A stretch of DNA of 64,000 bases from Halorientalis sp. LT38 (GTDB lineage Archaea; Halobacteriota; Halobacteria; Halobacteriales; Haloarculaceae): positions 2,232,001 to 2,296,000 of the forward strand of contig NZ_JAYEZN010000001.1 in the NCBI RefSeq assembly GCF_037031225.1, written 5' to 3'. Shown in pieces: positions 50,812-59,582 of this stretch. The notes beneath the pieces are model-generated. The model did no database searches. It saw nothing but the letters and a program-made list of their open reading frames with translations, and was not told where the DNA came from. The translations under genes and the position numbers were made by a program. Numbering within the stretch: position 1 is the stretch's first letter; each line of letters starts with the position of its first letter.

Positions 50812-51197
50812 AGAAACCCGAAGATATTGCTGAGGGCCACGCCCAGGATCGCCGCGAAGCCGAAGTGCAACAGGGTGAGCGGCAGCGCCGAAGACCATTT
50901 GAGCCGGTAGACGTAGCTGATGGCGATGGCGTCGGCTGCCAGGATCGCGACCACCGCGATGCCGGCCGCCAGACTCGGGGACAGTGGACCGAACCCCTGA
51001 AGCCCCCACTGCTGGAGCAACAGGGAGGCCAGCGCGGGCGCCGGCGCGACGTAGGCGGCCCGCTGGCTGGGCACGTCGCCGATGAAGAACGTCGCCGCGA
51101 GGTGGAGGGTGACGGCGTAGAACGCGGTGGCCAGCAGGAAGGTGACGACGATGGCCAGCGGCCCGCCACCCGTCGGATCCACCTGGAGCGGGAGCAT
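50808..51197 (-). CDS. Four-helix membrane protein, conserved in haloarchaea
   Basis: A 129-residue protein with about four helices: PLAIVVTFLLATAFYAVTLHLAATFF, YVAPAPALASLLLQQW, GIAVVAILAADAIAISYVY, and LPLTLLHFGFAAILGVALSNIFGFL. It has few charges. Unknown function, with no enzyme motif visible. ATG at 51197 follows the tbp gene by only 38 bp on the same strand, so it may be co-transcribed with tbp as a downstream gene. Confidence 0.7.
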   Translation of the reverse strand: MLPLQVDPTGGGPLAIVVTFLLATAFYAVTLHLAATFFIGDVPSQRAAYVAPAPALASLLLQQWGLQGFGPLSPSLAAGIAVVAILAADAIAISYVYRLKWSSALPLTLLHFGFAAILGVALSNIFGFL

Positions 51198-51235
51198 ACC
51201 TGCGATTAGAAACCGGTGTGTATGTAGCCTGCGCT

Positions 51236-51799
51236 CTAGCCGTCCAGCAGACCCAGTTCCTCGAGTCGGGAGACGATCCGGTCCACTGCTTCCTCGGCGT
51301 CCTCGGGCTGCTTGCCGCCCGTGATGACGAGTTTGCCGGAGCCGAACAGCAGCGCGACGACGTCGGGGTCGTCGAGTCGGTAGACGAGGCCGGGGAACTG
51401 CTCGGGCTCGTACTCGATGTTCTCCAGCCCGAGGCCGATGGCGATGGCGTTGAGGTTGAGGTTCCGACCCAGGTCCGCGGAGGTGACGATGTTCTGGACG
51501 ACGATCTCGGGGTCGTCGTCGACCTGGATGTTGAGGTCCCGGAGCTTGTCGAAGACGATCCGGAGGCTCTCGTGGACGTCGTCCGTGCTCTTGGCACCGG
51601 TACAGACGATCTTCCCCGACCGGAAGATCAGCGCGGCCGACTTGGGCTCCTGGGTCCGGTAGACGAGGCCGGGGAACTGCTCGGGGTCGTAATCCGCCCC
51701 CTCGAGGTCCATAGCCACGCTCTGGAGGTCGAGCTCCTGGCCGATGCCGGTCGAGGCGACGACGTTCTCGATGTTGATTGTTTCCTTGGGGTCAACCAT
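51236..51799 (-). CDS. tbp: TATA-box binding protein
   Basis: General transcription factor that binds the TATA element and recruits TFB. The 187 residues contain two direct repeats, each with NIENVVAS/VQNIVTSA at the start and the EQFPGLVYRL...K(S/L)ALIF/LLFGSGK-type strand set. The stirrup phenylalanine positions are conserved. The protein is strongly acidic at the C-terminus (PEDAEEAVDRIVSRLEELGLLDG). Its own promoter has a textbook TATA box. Haloarchaea often carry several tbp paralogues, and this is a single copy in the window. Confidence 0.97.
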   Translation of the reverse strand: MVDPKETINIENVVASTGIGQELDLQSVAMDLEGADYDPEQFPGLVYRTQEPKSAALIFRSGKIVCTGAKSTDDVHESLRIVFDKLRDLNIQVDDDPEIVVQNIVTSADLGRNLNLNAIAIGLGLENIEYEPEQFPGLVYRLDDPDVVALLFGSGKLVITGGKQPEDAEEAVDRIVSRLEELGLLDG

Positions 51800-51824
51800 G
51801 TCTCGCCTTAAAACACGTATTTAA

Positions 51825-51836
51825 GGTTTATAAAGC
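51825..51836 (-). promoter_or_regulatory. TATA box of tbp
   Basis: GCTTTATAAACC on the minus strand lies 26-37 bp before the tbp ATG at 51799, followed by a second A/T patch (TTAAATACG) closer to the start. The product of the gene would bind its own promoter, so autoregulation is possible. Confidence 0.6.
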
Positions 51837-51953
51837 TTGGTACCTGCGGATGATAGGTCTCCGGACTTACCAGTCTCCCGGTCCCGGTGCGGGGTCGCCG
51901 CCCGGTCGCGTCCGACCGGAAGGCGTATACGCCACAGGCGGCCACCTGCGGGC

Positions 51954-52961
51954 GTGTACCTGCTGGAACTGGCCGGCGAGGACGACGCCTTCGCGGCCCG
52001 GGAAGCCGCGAGCGTCGCGACCGGCGTGGATCGGATCGCGCCCGGTCTCGCGACCGCTCGGGGCGTCGACGAGCGCGTCCGCGGGCTGGCCTACACCCAC
52101 CGCGCCAGCGAGTACCTCGGCCGGACGGACCCCGACGTCGAGAGCGCCAGCGCGCTGCTCGCGGCCGCCTCGACGGAGCGAACGGGAACGGTCGCCGTCC
52201 GCGCCCGGGACGTCCGGGGCCTGGCCGGCGTCGACACCCAGCGGGTCGAACGCGAACTCGGCGCAGCCCTCGTGGACCGCGGATTCGCGGTCGACCTCGA
52301 CGATCCGGATCACGAGCTCCGGGCGATGTTTTCCGAGGGTGTCTGTGCCCTGGGCTGGCTCGCCGTCGAGAGCGTCCGGGACTTCGGCGACCGGCGCCCG
52401 ACCGATCGCCCCTTCTTCCAGCCCGGCAGCATGGACCCGCTGCTCGCACGAGCGTTAGCGAATCTCGCCGGTGCGGGCCCGGAGGCGACTATTCTCGACC
52501 CCATGTGCGGGACGGGTGGCGGGCTGATCGAGGCCGGTCTCCTCGGCGCGGACGTGCTCGGCGTCGACGCCCAGCGGAAGATGGTCCGCGGGGCGGCCGA
52601 GAACCTGGCGCACTTCCTCGTGCCCGACCGCTCCCCGCCCGGATTCCCGGAACCGGGCGACTGGCACGTGATGCGGGGCGACGCGACGGCGCTCGCGCTC
52701 CCCGACGACGCGGTCGACGGCGTCGTCTTCGACGCGCCCTACGGCCGCCAGTCGAAGATCGCCAATCGCCCCCTCGCCGCCCTCGTCGCCGGGGCGCTCG
52801 CGGAGGCCCGCCGCGTCGCACCCCGGGCCGTCGTCGTCGCGGACCGGTCCTGGGCCGACGAGGCTCGCGAGGCCGGCTGGCGGGTCACGGACCGGTTCGA
52901 GCGACGGGTGCACCGCTCGCTGACCCGGCACGTGCTGGTCCTGACTCGCGAGCGAGGCTGA
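51954..52961 (+). CDS. tRNA (guanine-10-N2) methyltransferase, Trm-G10 type
   Basis: A 335-residue protein: an N-terminal THUMP-like RNA-binding region (about 1-130) and a Rossmann methyltransferase with motif I ILDPMCGTGGGLIEAGLLG and catalytic motif IV FDAPYGRQS. Motif IV has Ala instead of the usual first Pro of DPPY, and the D and the PY are kept. Expected to form N2-methyl- or dimethylguanosine at position 10 of tRNA. The best start is the GTG at 51954 (VYLLELAGEDD), since the upstream frame is Arg-rich and non-homologous. It is divergent from tbp. Confidence 0.85.
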   Translation: MYLLELAGEDDAFAAREAASVATGVDRIAPGLATARGVDERVRGLAYTHRASEYLGRTDPDVESASALLAAASTERTGTVAVRARDVRGLAGVDTQRVERELGAALVDRGFAVDLDDPDHELRAMFSEGVCALGWLAVESVRDFGDRRPTDRPFFQPGSMDPLLARALANLAGAGPEATILDPMCGTGGGLIEAGLLGADVLGVDAQRKMVRGAAENLAHFLVPDRSPPGFPEPGDWHVMRGDATALALPDDAVDGVVFDAPYGRQSKIANRPLAALVAGALAEARRVAPRAVVVADRSWADEAREAGWRVTDRFERRVHRSLTRHVLVLTRERG

Positions 52962-53166
52962 CGGTCGGGCGGAGCCGTCCCCGCTGCCGGTCGGCGGGAT
53001 CGCTGTGAACGCCCCTGTCGACCGGGTTTCGAGGCCCGAAAGGGGTACGAAACTACAAACCCGTGGCACTCCTTCCCGACGGTATGACAGATCGTTCGAT
53101 GGCCCGTCGCTCGCACGCTCGACCCGTCACGCCGCGGCGCTCCCGTCAGCCGGGATCGGTCGCGGC

Positions 53167-54570
53167 ATGACTGCGGGCGGCGAACTCGGGGAGAACCACG
53201 CCTGGTTCCGGGCCGTCTTCGAGAACGCCCACGACGCGCTGCTGATCGCCGACGACGAGGGACGGTACCTCGACGCCAACCCGGCGGCCTGCGAGATGTT
53301 CGGCCTGGAGCGCGAGGAGCTGGTCGGTCGCTCGATCGCTGCGTTCGCGCCCGACTGGTACGGCTTCGAGGACGCCTGGCGGGAGTTCCTCGAGAGCGAT
53401 CGCGTCCGCGGGGAGTTCCCCCTCGTCCGGGCCGACGGCGAGGAACGCACCGTCGAGTTCAGCGCCTCGAGCGACATTCTCCCCGGCAAGCACCTCTCGG
53501 TCCTCCGGGACGTCACCGAGCGCCGGGAGATGGAGGAGCAGTTGCTGGAGAGCGAGCGCCGGTTCTCCCAGATCGTCGACAGCGTCCACGAGGTCATCTG
53601 GATGACCGACCCGACCACCGACGAGGTGGTGTATCTCAGCCCGGGCTACGAGGAGCTGTCGGGCCGCGAGGGGCTCGCTGCCGGCGACGACCCGTCACCG
53701 TTCCTCGAGGCGGTCCACCCCGACGACCGCGAGACCGTCCGCGAGTGGATGCAACGGGTCCACGACCCCGCGGACGACGCCGACAGCTACGGCCTCGAAC
53801 ACCGCCTCCTGCGGCCCGACGGGACCGTCCGCTGGGTCGAGACCGACGCCTATCCCGTCCGCGACGAGGACGGCGTCGTCCGCCGCTACGTCGGCATCCT
53901 CGACGACGTGACCGAGTCCAAGGCCAGCGAGCGGGAACTGGCCGCACAGAACGAGCGCCTCGACCGGTTCGCGAGCCTGGTCTCCCACGACCTGCGCAAC
54001 CCGCTGCAGGTCGCCATGGCCCGCGTCGAGGCCGCCCGCCAGGTCTCCGGGCCGGCCGACGAACACCTGGCGGCGGCCGAGCGGAGCCTCCACCGCATGG
54101 ACCGGTTGATCGACGACGTACTGACTATCGCCCGGGAGGGCCAGTCGGCGCCCGAGCCCGAGCCGATCCGGCTCAGCGAGGCCGCGAACCTGGCCTGGGA
54201 GAGCGTCCGGTGGGCCGCGGCGACCCGGCGGCTCGAGGAAGACCGGACGCTCCGCGCGGACCTAGACCGGCTCGTCGCCCTCCTCGAGAACCTCTTCCGC
54301 AATTCGGTCGAACACGGGGGCGAGGGCGTGACCGTCACCGTCGGCGCGCTGCCGGACGGCTTCTACGTCGAGGACGACGGCCCCGGGATCCCCGCCGACG
54401 AGCGCGAGGCCGTCGCCGAGATGGGCTACTCCACGGCCGACGACGGGACCGGGTTCGGCCTCGCCATCGTGCGGGAGATCGCGAGCGCCCACGGCTGGAC
54501 GCTGGCGGTCACGGAGAGCGAGAGCGGCGGCGCCCGGTTCGAGTTCACCGGCGTCGAGCCCGCGAACTGA
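53167..54570 (+). CDS. Soluble PAS-PAS sensor histidine kinase
   Basis: A 467-residue kinase without transmembrane segments. PAS 1 is about residues 10-120 (WFRAVFENAHDALLIADDEGRYLDANPAACEMFG). PAS 2 is about 125-245 (IWMTDPTTDEVVYLSPGYEELSG). HisKA has the H-box RFASLVSHDLRNPL (His about 274). The HATPase has LENLFRNSVEHGG, DDGPGIPADEREAVAEMGYS and GTGFGLAIV. Ligand and partner unknown. The ATG at 53167 overlaps the stop (ATGA) of a possible 28-codon ORF that begins at 53084. No response regulator is adjacent. Confidence 0.87.
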   Translation: MTAGGELGENHAWFRAVFENAHDALLIADDEGRYLDANPAACEMFGLEREELVGRSIAAFAPDWYGFEDAWREFLESDRVRGEFPLVRADGEERTVEFSASSDILPGKHLSVLRDVTERREMEEQLLESERRFSQIVDSVHEVIWMTDPTTDEVVYLSPGYEELSGREGLAAGDDPSPFLEAVHPDDRETVREWMQRVHDPADDADSYGLEHRLLRPDGTVRWVETDAYPVRDEDGVVRRYVGILDDVTESKASERELAAQNERLDRFASLVSHDLRNPLQVAMARVEAARQVSGPADEHLAAAERSLHRMDRLIDDVLTIAREGQSAPEPEPIRLSEAANLAWESVRWAAATRRLEEDRTLRADLDRLVALLENLFRNSVEHGGEGVTVTVGALPDGFYVEDDGPGIPADEREAVAEMGYSTADDGTGFGLAIVREIASAHGWTLAVTESESGGARFEFTGVEPAN

Positions 54571-54571
54571 G

Positions 54572-55576
54572 TCACTCGGCGAGTTTCGTCAGCAGGTGCG
54601 AGACGTGGAGCCGGTCGTTGGTCCCCTCCGTCAGGTCGAGATCGATGTCGCCGGCGAGGCGGTGGAGTCGCGCCAGCCGGTCGGCGTCGTAGCGCGAGCG
54701 GGCCACCCGGAGCACGTCCGCCAGCACTTCCTCGCCGCTGTACCCCTCCTCGACGAGCAGGTCGTCGAGGGTCTTCCGGGCGTCCGTGAACGCGCCGGCC
54801 TCGGCGTCGTCCAGCATCTCCTCGATCCGGTCGTCCGTGCCCACCTCGCCCAGCGCCTCGTAGGCGGTCTCCATCGTGACCTCGCCCTCGGTCTCGGCGG
54901 TGGTCTGGGCACCCAGAAGCGCCGACCGGAGGTCGCCGTCGGCGTACCCGGCGACGTACTCCAGGCCGTCGTCGTCGAAGTCGACCTCCTCAGCCTCGAC
55001 GACCGACCGGAGCACGGCGACGGTCTCGTCGTGGGTCGGGGCCCGGACGGGGACGGGGAAACACCGCGAGCGGATCGGCGGGATCAGCGCCGAGGGCTGG
55101 CGGGTGGCGATGACGAACTGCGTCGTCTCGTAGTACTGCTCCATCACCCGGCGCAGCGCCTGCTGGAAGTCCTCCCGGATCGACTCGGCGTTGTCGAGCA
55201 GGACCGTCTTGTACTCCCCCGAGACCGGCGAGTAGCTGGCCGACTCCTTGAGTACGTGATTGATGAGGTCGGCCTTCGAGGAGTTGCGCCGGCGCTTGGG
55301 CGTGATGAAGGAGGCAAAGCGGGGGTCCTCGCTCAGTTCCTTCTTGGTCATCCCGAAGAAGTCGTCGACGTTGATGACGACGAAGTCGTTGTCGGGGTCG
55401 GCGTGTGTCTCGCGGGCGAGCGCCCTGACCGCCGCGGTCTTCCCGCTGCCCTTGGGCCCGTGGACGATGAGGTTGAGCGGTTCGTCGACCGCCCGCCCCA
55501 GCGACTCCCGGACCCCGGACTGCGGCAGGTCGTCGATGTCCGGCGCGTGCGCCTCTGTCCACAGCGGGGCGTCCAT
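54572..55576 (-). CDS. rfcC: Replication factor C small-subunit paralogue with altered Walker B
   Basis: A 334-residue AAA+ protein of the RFC small-subunit family, the third RFC subunit type found in haloarchaea (RfcC). Walker A is VHGPKGSGKTAAVRAL. Walker B reads TVLLDNAESI, i.e. DNAE in place of DEAD. The SRC motif is PPIRSRCFPVPV. Collar helices follow. The altered Walker B suggests weak or no ATPase of its own, so the subunit may act structurally in a mixed clamp loader with RfcS (7.9 kb). ATG at 55576 (MDAPLWTEAHAPDIDDLP) lacks the EKYRP box of canonical subunits. It converges on the kinase gene with one base between. Confidence 0.88.
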   Translation of the reverse strand: MDAPLWTEAHAPDIDDLPQSGVRESLGRAVDEPLNLIVHGPKGSGKTAAVRALARETHADPDNDFVVINVDDFFGMTKKELSEDPRFASFITPKRRRNSSKADLINHVLKESASYSPVSGEYKTVLLDNAESIREDFQQALRRVMEQYYETTQFVIATRQPSALIPPIRSRCFPVPVRAPTHDETVAVLRSVVEAEEVDFDDDGLEYVAGYADGDLRSALLGAQTTAETEGEVTMETAYEALGEVGTDDRIEEMLDDAEAGAFTDARKTLDDLLVEEGYSGEEVLADVLRVARSRYDADRLARLHRLAGDIDLDLTEGTNDRLHVSHLLTKLAE

Positions 55577-55641
55577 CGGGGTCGGATAGGGGGACCGACG
55601 GTAAGAATCGGTCGGTCGCCGGTCACCTCGACGGCCCGCGA

Positions 55642-56270
55642 TCAGGCCTCGCCGTTCTCGCCATCGCCGTCACCGTTGCCCTCGTCGTCACCGTTGCCGC
55701 CCTCGTCGTCGTCGCCATCATCACCGTCTCCGTCCTCGCCGTTGTCGTCACCGTTCTCGTCTTCCTCTCCGTTCTCCTCGTCGCCGTTCCCGTCCGCTTC
55801 CTCGTCACCGTCGTCGGCCGCCTCGTCACCGTTCTCTTCGTCGTCTTCGCCGTCTTCCGCATCGCCGTTCTCGTCCTCGGCACCGTCGCCGTTCTCGTCA
55901 TCCCCGTCCTCGCCGTCCGCCTCGTCGTCCTCGTCTTCGGGGGTATCGTCGTCCGCGCCGTCTCCGTCGATGATATCGTCCTCCGTATCGGGGGTGTCAG
56001 GACTCTCGTCGTCGGGCGATTCCCCGTCTTCGATCGGGGTGTCCGGGGCGGTCGTCGTGGTGTCGGTCGTCGTGGTATCGGTCGTCGTAGTCGTGGTCGT
56101 GGTCGTCGTGGTGTTGTTGGTCGTGGTCGTCGTCGTGGTCTCGTCATCGTCATCGTCGTCATCGTCGTCGTCATCCTCGTCGACGATCACGACGTCGCCA
56201 TCGCCATCGCCATCGCCGTCGTCTTCGTCGTCCCTGTCATCGTCGTCTCCGTTCCCATCGCCGTCGTCGA
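55642..56270 (-). repeat. Low-complexity coding DNA (Asp/Glu/Gly/Asn codons and Thr run)
   Basis: About 600 bp of simple GTC/GTT/CCG/CTC-type triplet variation, on the plus strand, encode the acidic tail, the Asp run and the poly-Thr linker of the secreted protein. The region is prone to slippage and length change. Confidence 0.6.
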
Positions 56271-56778
56271 CGCTCACGAGCGCGCCGTCCATGACCGGCC
56301 AGCCGGGGTCGGTGAGGTAGGGCGGGTCGGTCTCGCCGTCGCTACTGACGAAGTCGAAGCTCTCGTTGCCGTTCGAGTCCTCGTGGGCCATCGCGATCAG
56401 GAACTCGTCGTCCTGGAGCTCGGACCGGTCGAACTCCTGGCCCGGCACCTCGTACAGATCGACCTCGACGTCCTCGTACGTGCCGGGTTCGAGGTACTCG
56501 GAGACGCCGATCACGCTGCCGGTGATCTCGCCCTCGACGAGGCTATCGTCGTGGATCACGACGTACCCGCCGTCGGGGAGGCTCACGTTGTCGACCGTGA
56601 CCGTCTGGCCGTCGCTCTCCTGGTCGTCGAAGGTCACGCTCGGCTCGTCCGGCTGGGTCTGCTGTGCGATCTGGGACTGTCTCGGCCCGCTCGCACCGGC
56701 GTTGACCGCCATCGCCCCGCCAACGCCGAGGCCCAAGACGACGATCGCGACCGTCGCTGCGAGTACGCGCTGTCTCAT
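55642..56778 (-). CDS. Secreted DUF7282 protein with Thr-rich linker and acidic tail
   Basis: A 378-residue protein: a Sec-type signal (MRQRVLAATVAIVVLGLGVGGAMA), then one DUF7282-like beta domain (about 45-165: VTVDNVSLPDGGYVVIHDDSL, GSVIGVSEYLEPGTYEDVEVDL, FLIAMAHEDSNGNESFDFV). An Asp run and a linker of up to eleven consecutive Thr follow, likely O-glycosylated. Last comes a 150-residue tail of Asp, Glu, Gly and Asn. No membrane anchor is present, so it is probably released or bound to the S-layer by charge. It lies next to a larger paralogue. The encoding DNA is repetitive. Confidence 0.7.
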   Translation of the reverse strand: MRQRVLAATVAIVVLGLGVGGAMAVNAGASGPRQSQIAQQTQPDEPSVTFDDQESDGQTVTVDNVSLPDGGYVVIHDDSLVEGEITGSVIGVSEYLEPGTYEDVEVDLYEVPGQEFDRSELQDDEFLIAMAHEDSNGNESFDFVSSDGETDPPYLTDPGWPVMDGALVSVDDGDGNGDDDDRDDEDDGDGDGDGDVVIVDEDDDDDDDDDDDETTTTTTTNNTTTTTTTTTTTDTTTTDTTTTAPDTPIEDGESPDDESPDTPDTEDDIIDGDGADDDTPEDEDDEADGEDGDDENGDGAEDENGDAEDGEDDEENGDEAADDGDEEADGNGDEENGEEDENGDDNGEDGDGDDGDDDEGGNGDDEGNGDGDGENGEA

Positions 56779-56959
56779 GTTCGTCAGCCCGCTCCACGGA
56801 GACGCGATTAAACGCCGGCCACCGTTGCAGGGGCGTTCACGTCCCTCGACAACTGGAACCCGGCCTTACTCGCCGGGTAAGGCGGCGTTTCGACCGTTGC
56901 ACGAGCGGACGGGCGGCGAAAAAAGCGACGAGTCGGGTCGGATTCGGGCGCTCGGGCCC

Positions 56960-59317
56960 TCAGGCGACGCTCTCGACGACGATGCGGCCGTCGTCGGTGA
57001 CGGCGTCTCCGTCAGCGTCGACGTAGGGGCCGTCCTCGGAGCCGTTCGTCGCGACGAAGTCGTAGCTCTCGTTCTCGTCAGTGTCGAGGTGGGGCATCGC
57101 GATCAGCGTCTGGCCCTCCTCGAGCCGATCGGTCTCGTACTCCACGCCCGGGACGTCGAAGAGCGTGATCGTCACGTCCTCGGACTCGCCGGGCTCGAGG
57201 TACTCGGAGACCCCGACGACGCTGCCGAGCGCGTCACCGTCCGCGAGCGAGTCGTTGTGCAGCGTCACGAACCCGCCCTCGGACATGTTCACGCTCTCGA
57301 CGGTGACGGTCGTCCCGTTGGTCGCCTGATCCTGCAGGCTGACCGTCGCCATCGGCGCGTCCTCGTCCTCTTCGGCCGGCGTTTCCGTCTCGTTCTCCTC
57401 GGTGACCGGTTCTTCGGTCAGGTTATCTTCTGTCTCGTTTTCCTCGGTTGGCGTCTCCTCGGTTACCGTCTCCTCGTCCGGCGGTGCAACAGGGACCGGT
57501 TCTTCAGTAACGTTCTCCTCGGTGGTCGGCTCCTCGGTCACGTTCTCCTCGGTCACGTTCTCCTCGGTCTCTGTCTCGGTCTCGGTGGCGGGCGTCTCGG
57601 TTTCCGTCACCGGCTCCTCGGTGGTCGGCTCCTCAGTCACGTTCTCCTCGGTCTCTGTCTCTGTCTCTGTCTCGGTCTCGGTCTCGGTGGCGGGCGTCTC
57701 GGTTTCCGTCACCGGCTCCTCGGTTTCGGTCTCCGGCTCTTCGGTTTCCGGTGCCTCGGTTTCGTTCTCCGCGTCTGCGTCTTCGACGGTCACGTTGGCT
57801 ACGTCGAGAACGACGTCCCCGTCAGCGTCGACGTAGGGGCCGTCGGCCTCGCCGCCGGTCGCGACGAAGTCGTAGCTCTCGTTCTCGTTGGTGTCGAGGT
57901 GGGGCATCGCGATCAGCGTCTGGTTCTCCTCGAGCGTCTCGTTCTCGAGGTCGGCTCCGAGCACGTCGAATAGCTCCACCTCCACGTCCTCGTACTCACC
58001 GGGCTCGAGGTAATCGGAGACGCCGACGACGCTCCCGACCACGTTCCCGTCGAGCAGCGACGCGTCGTGGATGGCGACGAAGCCGCCAGCCTCGACGCTC
58101 ACCGACTCGATGGTGACCGTGTCGTTCTCAGCGGTCTGGTTCTCGAAGACGATCGTCGCCTCGGGCGGTGCCGGCGCGAGGTAGATGTCCGCGAAGGCGC
58201 CAGCGGTCGCCGTAAAGACGCCGTGGGTGTAGTTGCCCGGCGCGACGCCCGAGGAGTTCACCTCGAGCGAGACGGTCTCGGACTCACCGGCGTCGAGCGT
58301 GACAGACTCGCTGTCGACGATCGGACCGGCGAACCGGAAGTAAACCGTCTGGGTCGCCGCCGCGTCGTTCGGGTTCTGGACCGTCGCGTTGACGGTCACG
58401 GTGTCACCGACGGTGGCGTTCTCCGGGGCCTCCAGGTCGGTCAGCGCGAAGGACTCCTGGAGGGTGATCTCGCCCAGTGCCCAGTCGTCCGCCGTGAACA
58501 CGCTGTGGCGGTAGTCGCCGGCGCTGAGGTTGTACTGCCCACTCTGGACCGCGAAGTTGACCGTCGCTTCCTCGCCGGCGTCGACGCTCACGTTCCGGTT
58601 GTCGACGAGCTGGCCGTCGACGCGGAACTCGACGCGCTGGGTCGTCGCCTCCTCACCCTGGTTCTCGACCGTCGCGGTGACGTTCAGCGTCTCGCCGACG
58701 GTCGCGTTGGTCGGTGCCTCGAGGTCGGTGATCAGCAGGCCGTCGCCCTCGGTCGCGTTCTCGTCGTCGGTTACGTTGGCCTCGTCGGGCGGTCCGGCGT
58801 CCTCAGGCGGCCCGGCGTCAGCCGGCGGGCCGGGTTCGTCTTCTTCGTCCTCGTCCTCGGCCTCGTCAGCGTCCTCGGCGGTGACGGTGGCGCTGTCCGT
58901 CACGGGTTCCTCGGTCGTGTAGGGGACGTCCTCTTCCCCGTCGGACTCGACGAACGTGAACGCCTCGTCGCCGTCGGTGTCCTGATGGGCCATCGCGATG
59001 TACTCCTCTTCGTCCTCGACGTCGGTGTCGAGTTCGACCTCGATGTCCTCGGACTCTCCGGGTTCGAGGTACTCGGAGACGCCGACGACGTCACCGGCCT
59101 CGCCGTCGTCGGACTCGTGGATCACCACGAAGCCGCCGTCGGGGAGGGTGGCCGAGTCGACGGTGACGGTGTCACCGTCGACGGACTGGTCTGTGAACGA
59201 TACGGTCGCCGTTTCCTGTGCCTGCGCGTCGAGCGCTCCCGCGGGGAGGGCCGCCGCCGTCCCGAGAGAGAGCGCGACGACGCCGACGAGCAAGATCGCG
59301 TACTGTCGTGTATCCAT
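56960..59317 (-). CDS. Secreted multi-domain DUF7282 / CARDB surface protein
   Basis: A 785-residue secreted protein. Signal 1-33 (MDTRQYAILLVGVVALSLG...). First DUF7282-like domain about 38-150. An acidic Pro linker, then two CARDB-type Ig-like domains about 195-285 and 288-385, each beginning LEAPxNATVGxTxxVxATVxN. Second DUF7282 about 388-515. A Thr/Glu/Pro stalk about 520-660 with NVTEE sequons. Third DUF7282 to the end. The DUF7282 copies share GGFVxIHxxS, VGVSxYLEPGExED and LIAMPHLDTxENESYDFVA. It may form a cell-surface adhesion or scaffold stalk. There is no C-terminal anchor. A paralogue lies downstream on the same strand. Confidence 0.72.
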   Translation of the reverse strand: MDTRQYAILLVGVVALSLGTAAALPAGALDAQAQETATVSFTDQSVDGDTVTVDSATLPDGGFVVIHESDDGEAGDVVGVSEYLEPGESEDIEVELDTDVEDEEEYIAMAHQDTDGDEAFTFVESDGEEDVPYTTEEPVTDSATVTAEDADEAEDEDEEDEPGPPADAGPPEDAGPPDEANVTDDENATEGDGLLITDLEAPTNATVGETLNVTATVENQGEEATTQRVEFRVDGQLVDNRNVSVDAGEEATVNFAVQSGQYNLSAGDYRHSVFTADDWALGEITLQESFALTDLEAPENATVGDTVTVNATVQNPNDAAATQTVYFRFAGPIVDSESVTLDAGESETVSLEVNSSGVAPGNYTHGVFTATAGAFADIYLAPAPPEATIVFENQTAENDTVTIESVSVEAGGFVAIHDASLLDGNVVGSVVGVSDYLEPGEYEDVEVELFDVLGADLENETLEENQTLIAMPHLDTNENESYDFVATGGEADGPYVDADGDVVLDVANVTVEDADAENETEAPETEEPETETEEPVTETETPATETETETETETETEENVTEEPTTEEPVTETETPATETETETEENVTEENVTEEPTTEENVTEEPVPVAPPDEETVTEETPTEENETEDNLTEEPVTEENETETPAEEDEDAPMATVSLQDQATNGTTVTVESVNMSEGGFVTLHNDSLADGDALGSVVGVSEYLEPGESEDVTITLFDVPGVEYETDRLEEGQTLIAMPHLDTDENESYDFVATNGSEDGPYVDADGDAVTDDGRIVVESVA
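57514..57724 (-). repeat. Tandem duplication of about 102 bp in the Thr/Glu stalk
   Basis: A 49-bp sequence occurs identically at 57574-57622 and 57676-57724, and the flanking 50 bp are near-identical, giving a repeat period of 102 bp (34 codons). It encodes the ETETPATETETxx...NVTEEPTTEEPV unit. The near-identity at the DNA level points to a recent duplication within the stalk. Confidence 0.7.
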
Positions 59318-59348
59318 GATCCGCGTCCGAACCCCAGGGAGTTTGGGC

Positions 59349-59359
59349 GGATAAACCGG
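59349..59359 (-). promoter_or_regulatory. TATA box of the large surface-protein gene
   Basis: CCGGTTTATCC on the minus strand lies 32-42 bp before the ATG at 59317. The 265-bp gap to rnz also contains an unassigned GATTTATCC patch near 59428. Confidence 0.45.
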
Positions 59360-59548
59360 TCAGTTACTTCAACTCGTTTCACTGTCGAATTATGAACGTA
59401 CGGTGACTGTAACGTGTCTAGGACGCGATTTATCCGCGGACGAATGCGTGGAACCGAATAAGACCGCCTTTCCGGCCGAAAATCCAGCGTTGTGGGCCGC
59501 GAAACGTTCGCAACTCGCAGGAAGTCCGCAGCCAGTGGGACGTTTCGA

Positions 59549-59561
59549 AGCGGGTTTACCC
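59549..59561 (+). promoter_or_regulatory. TATA-like element of rnz
   Basis: AGCGGGTTTACCC lies 22-34 bp before the ATG at 59583, the only A/T-containing motif close to the start. Confidence 0.4.
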
Positions 59562-59582
59562 CCGCCGGCCGACATTCGTCGT

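Noticed and set aside
55642-57724. CRISPR-like or minisatellite array
   Set aside because: The repetition is codon-based within secreted proteins (Thr/Glu/Asp linkers). There is no constant repeat-spacer pattern and no cas gene.
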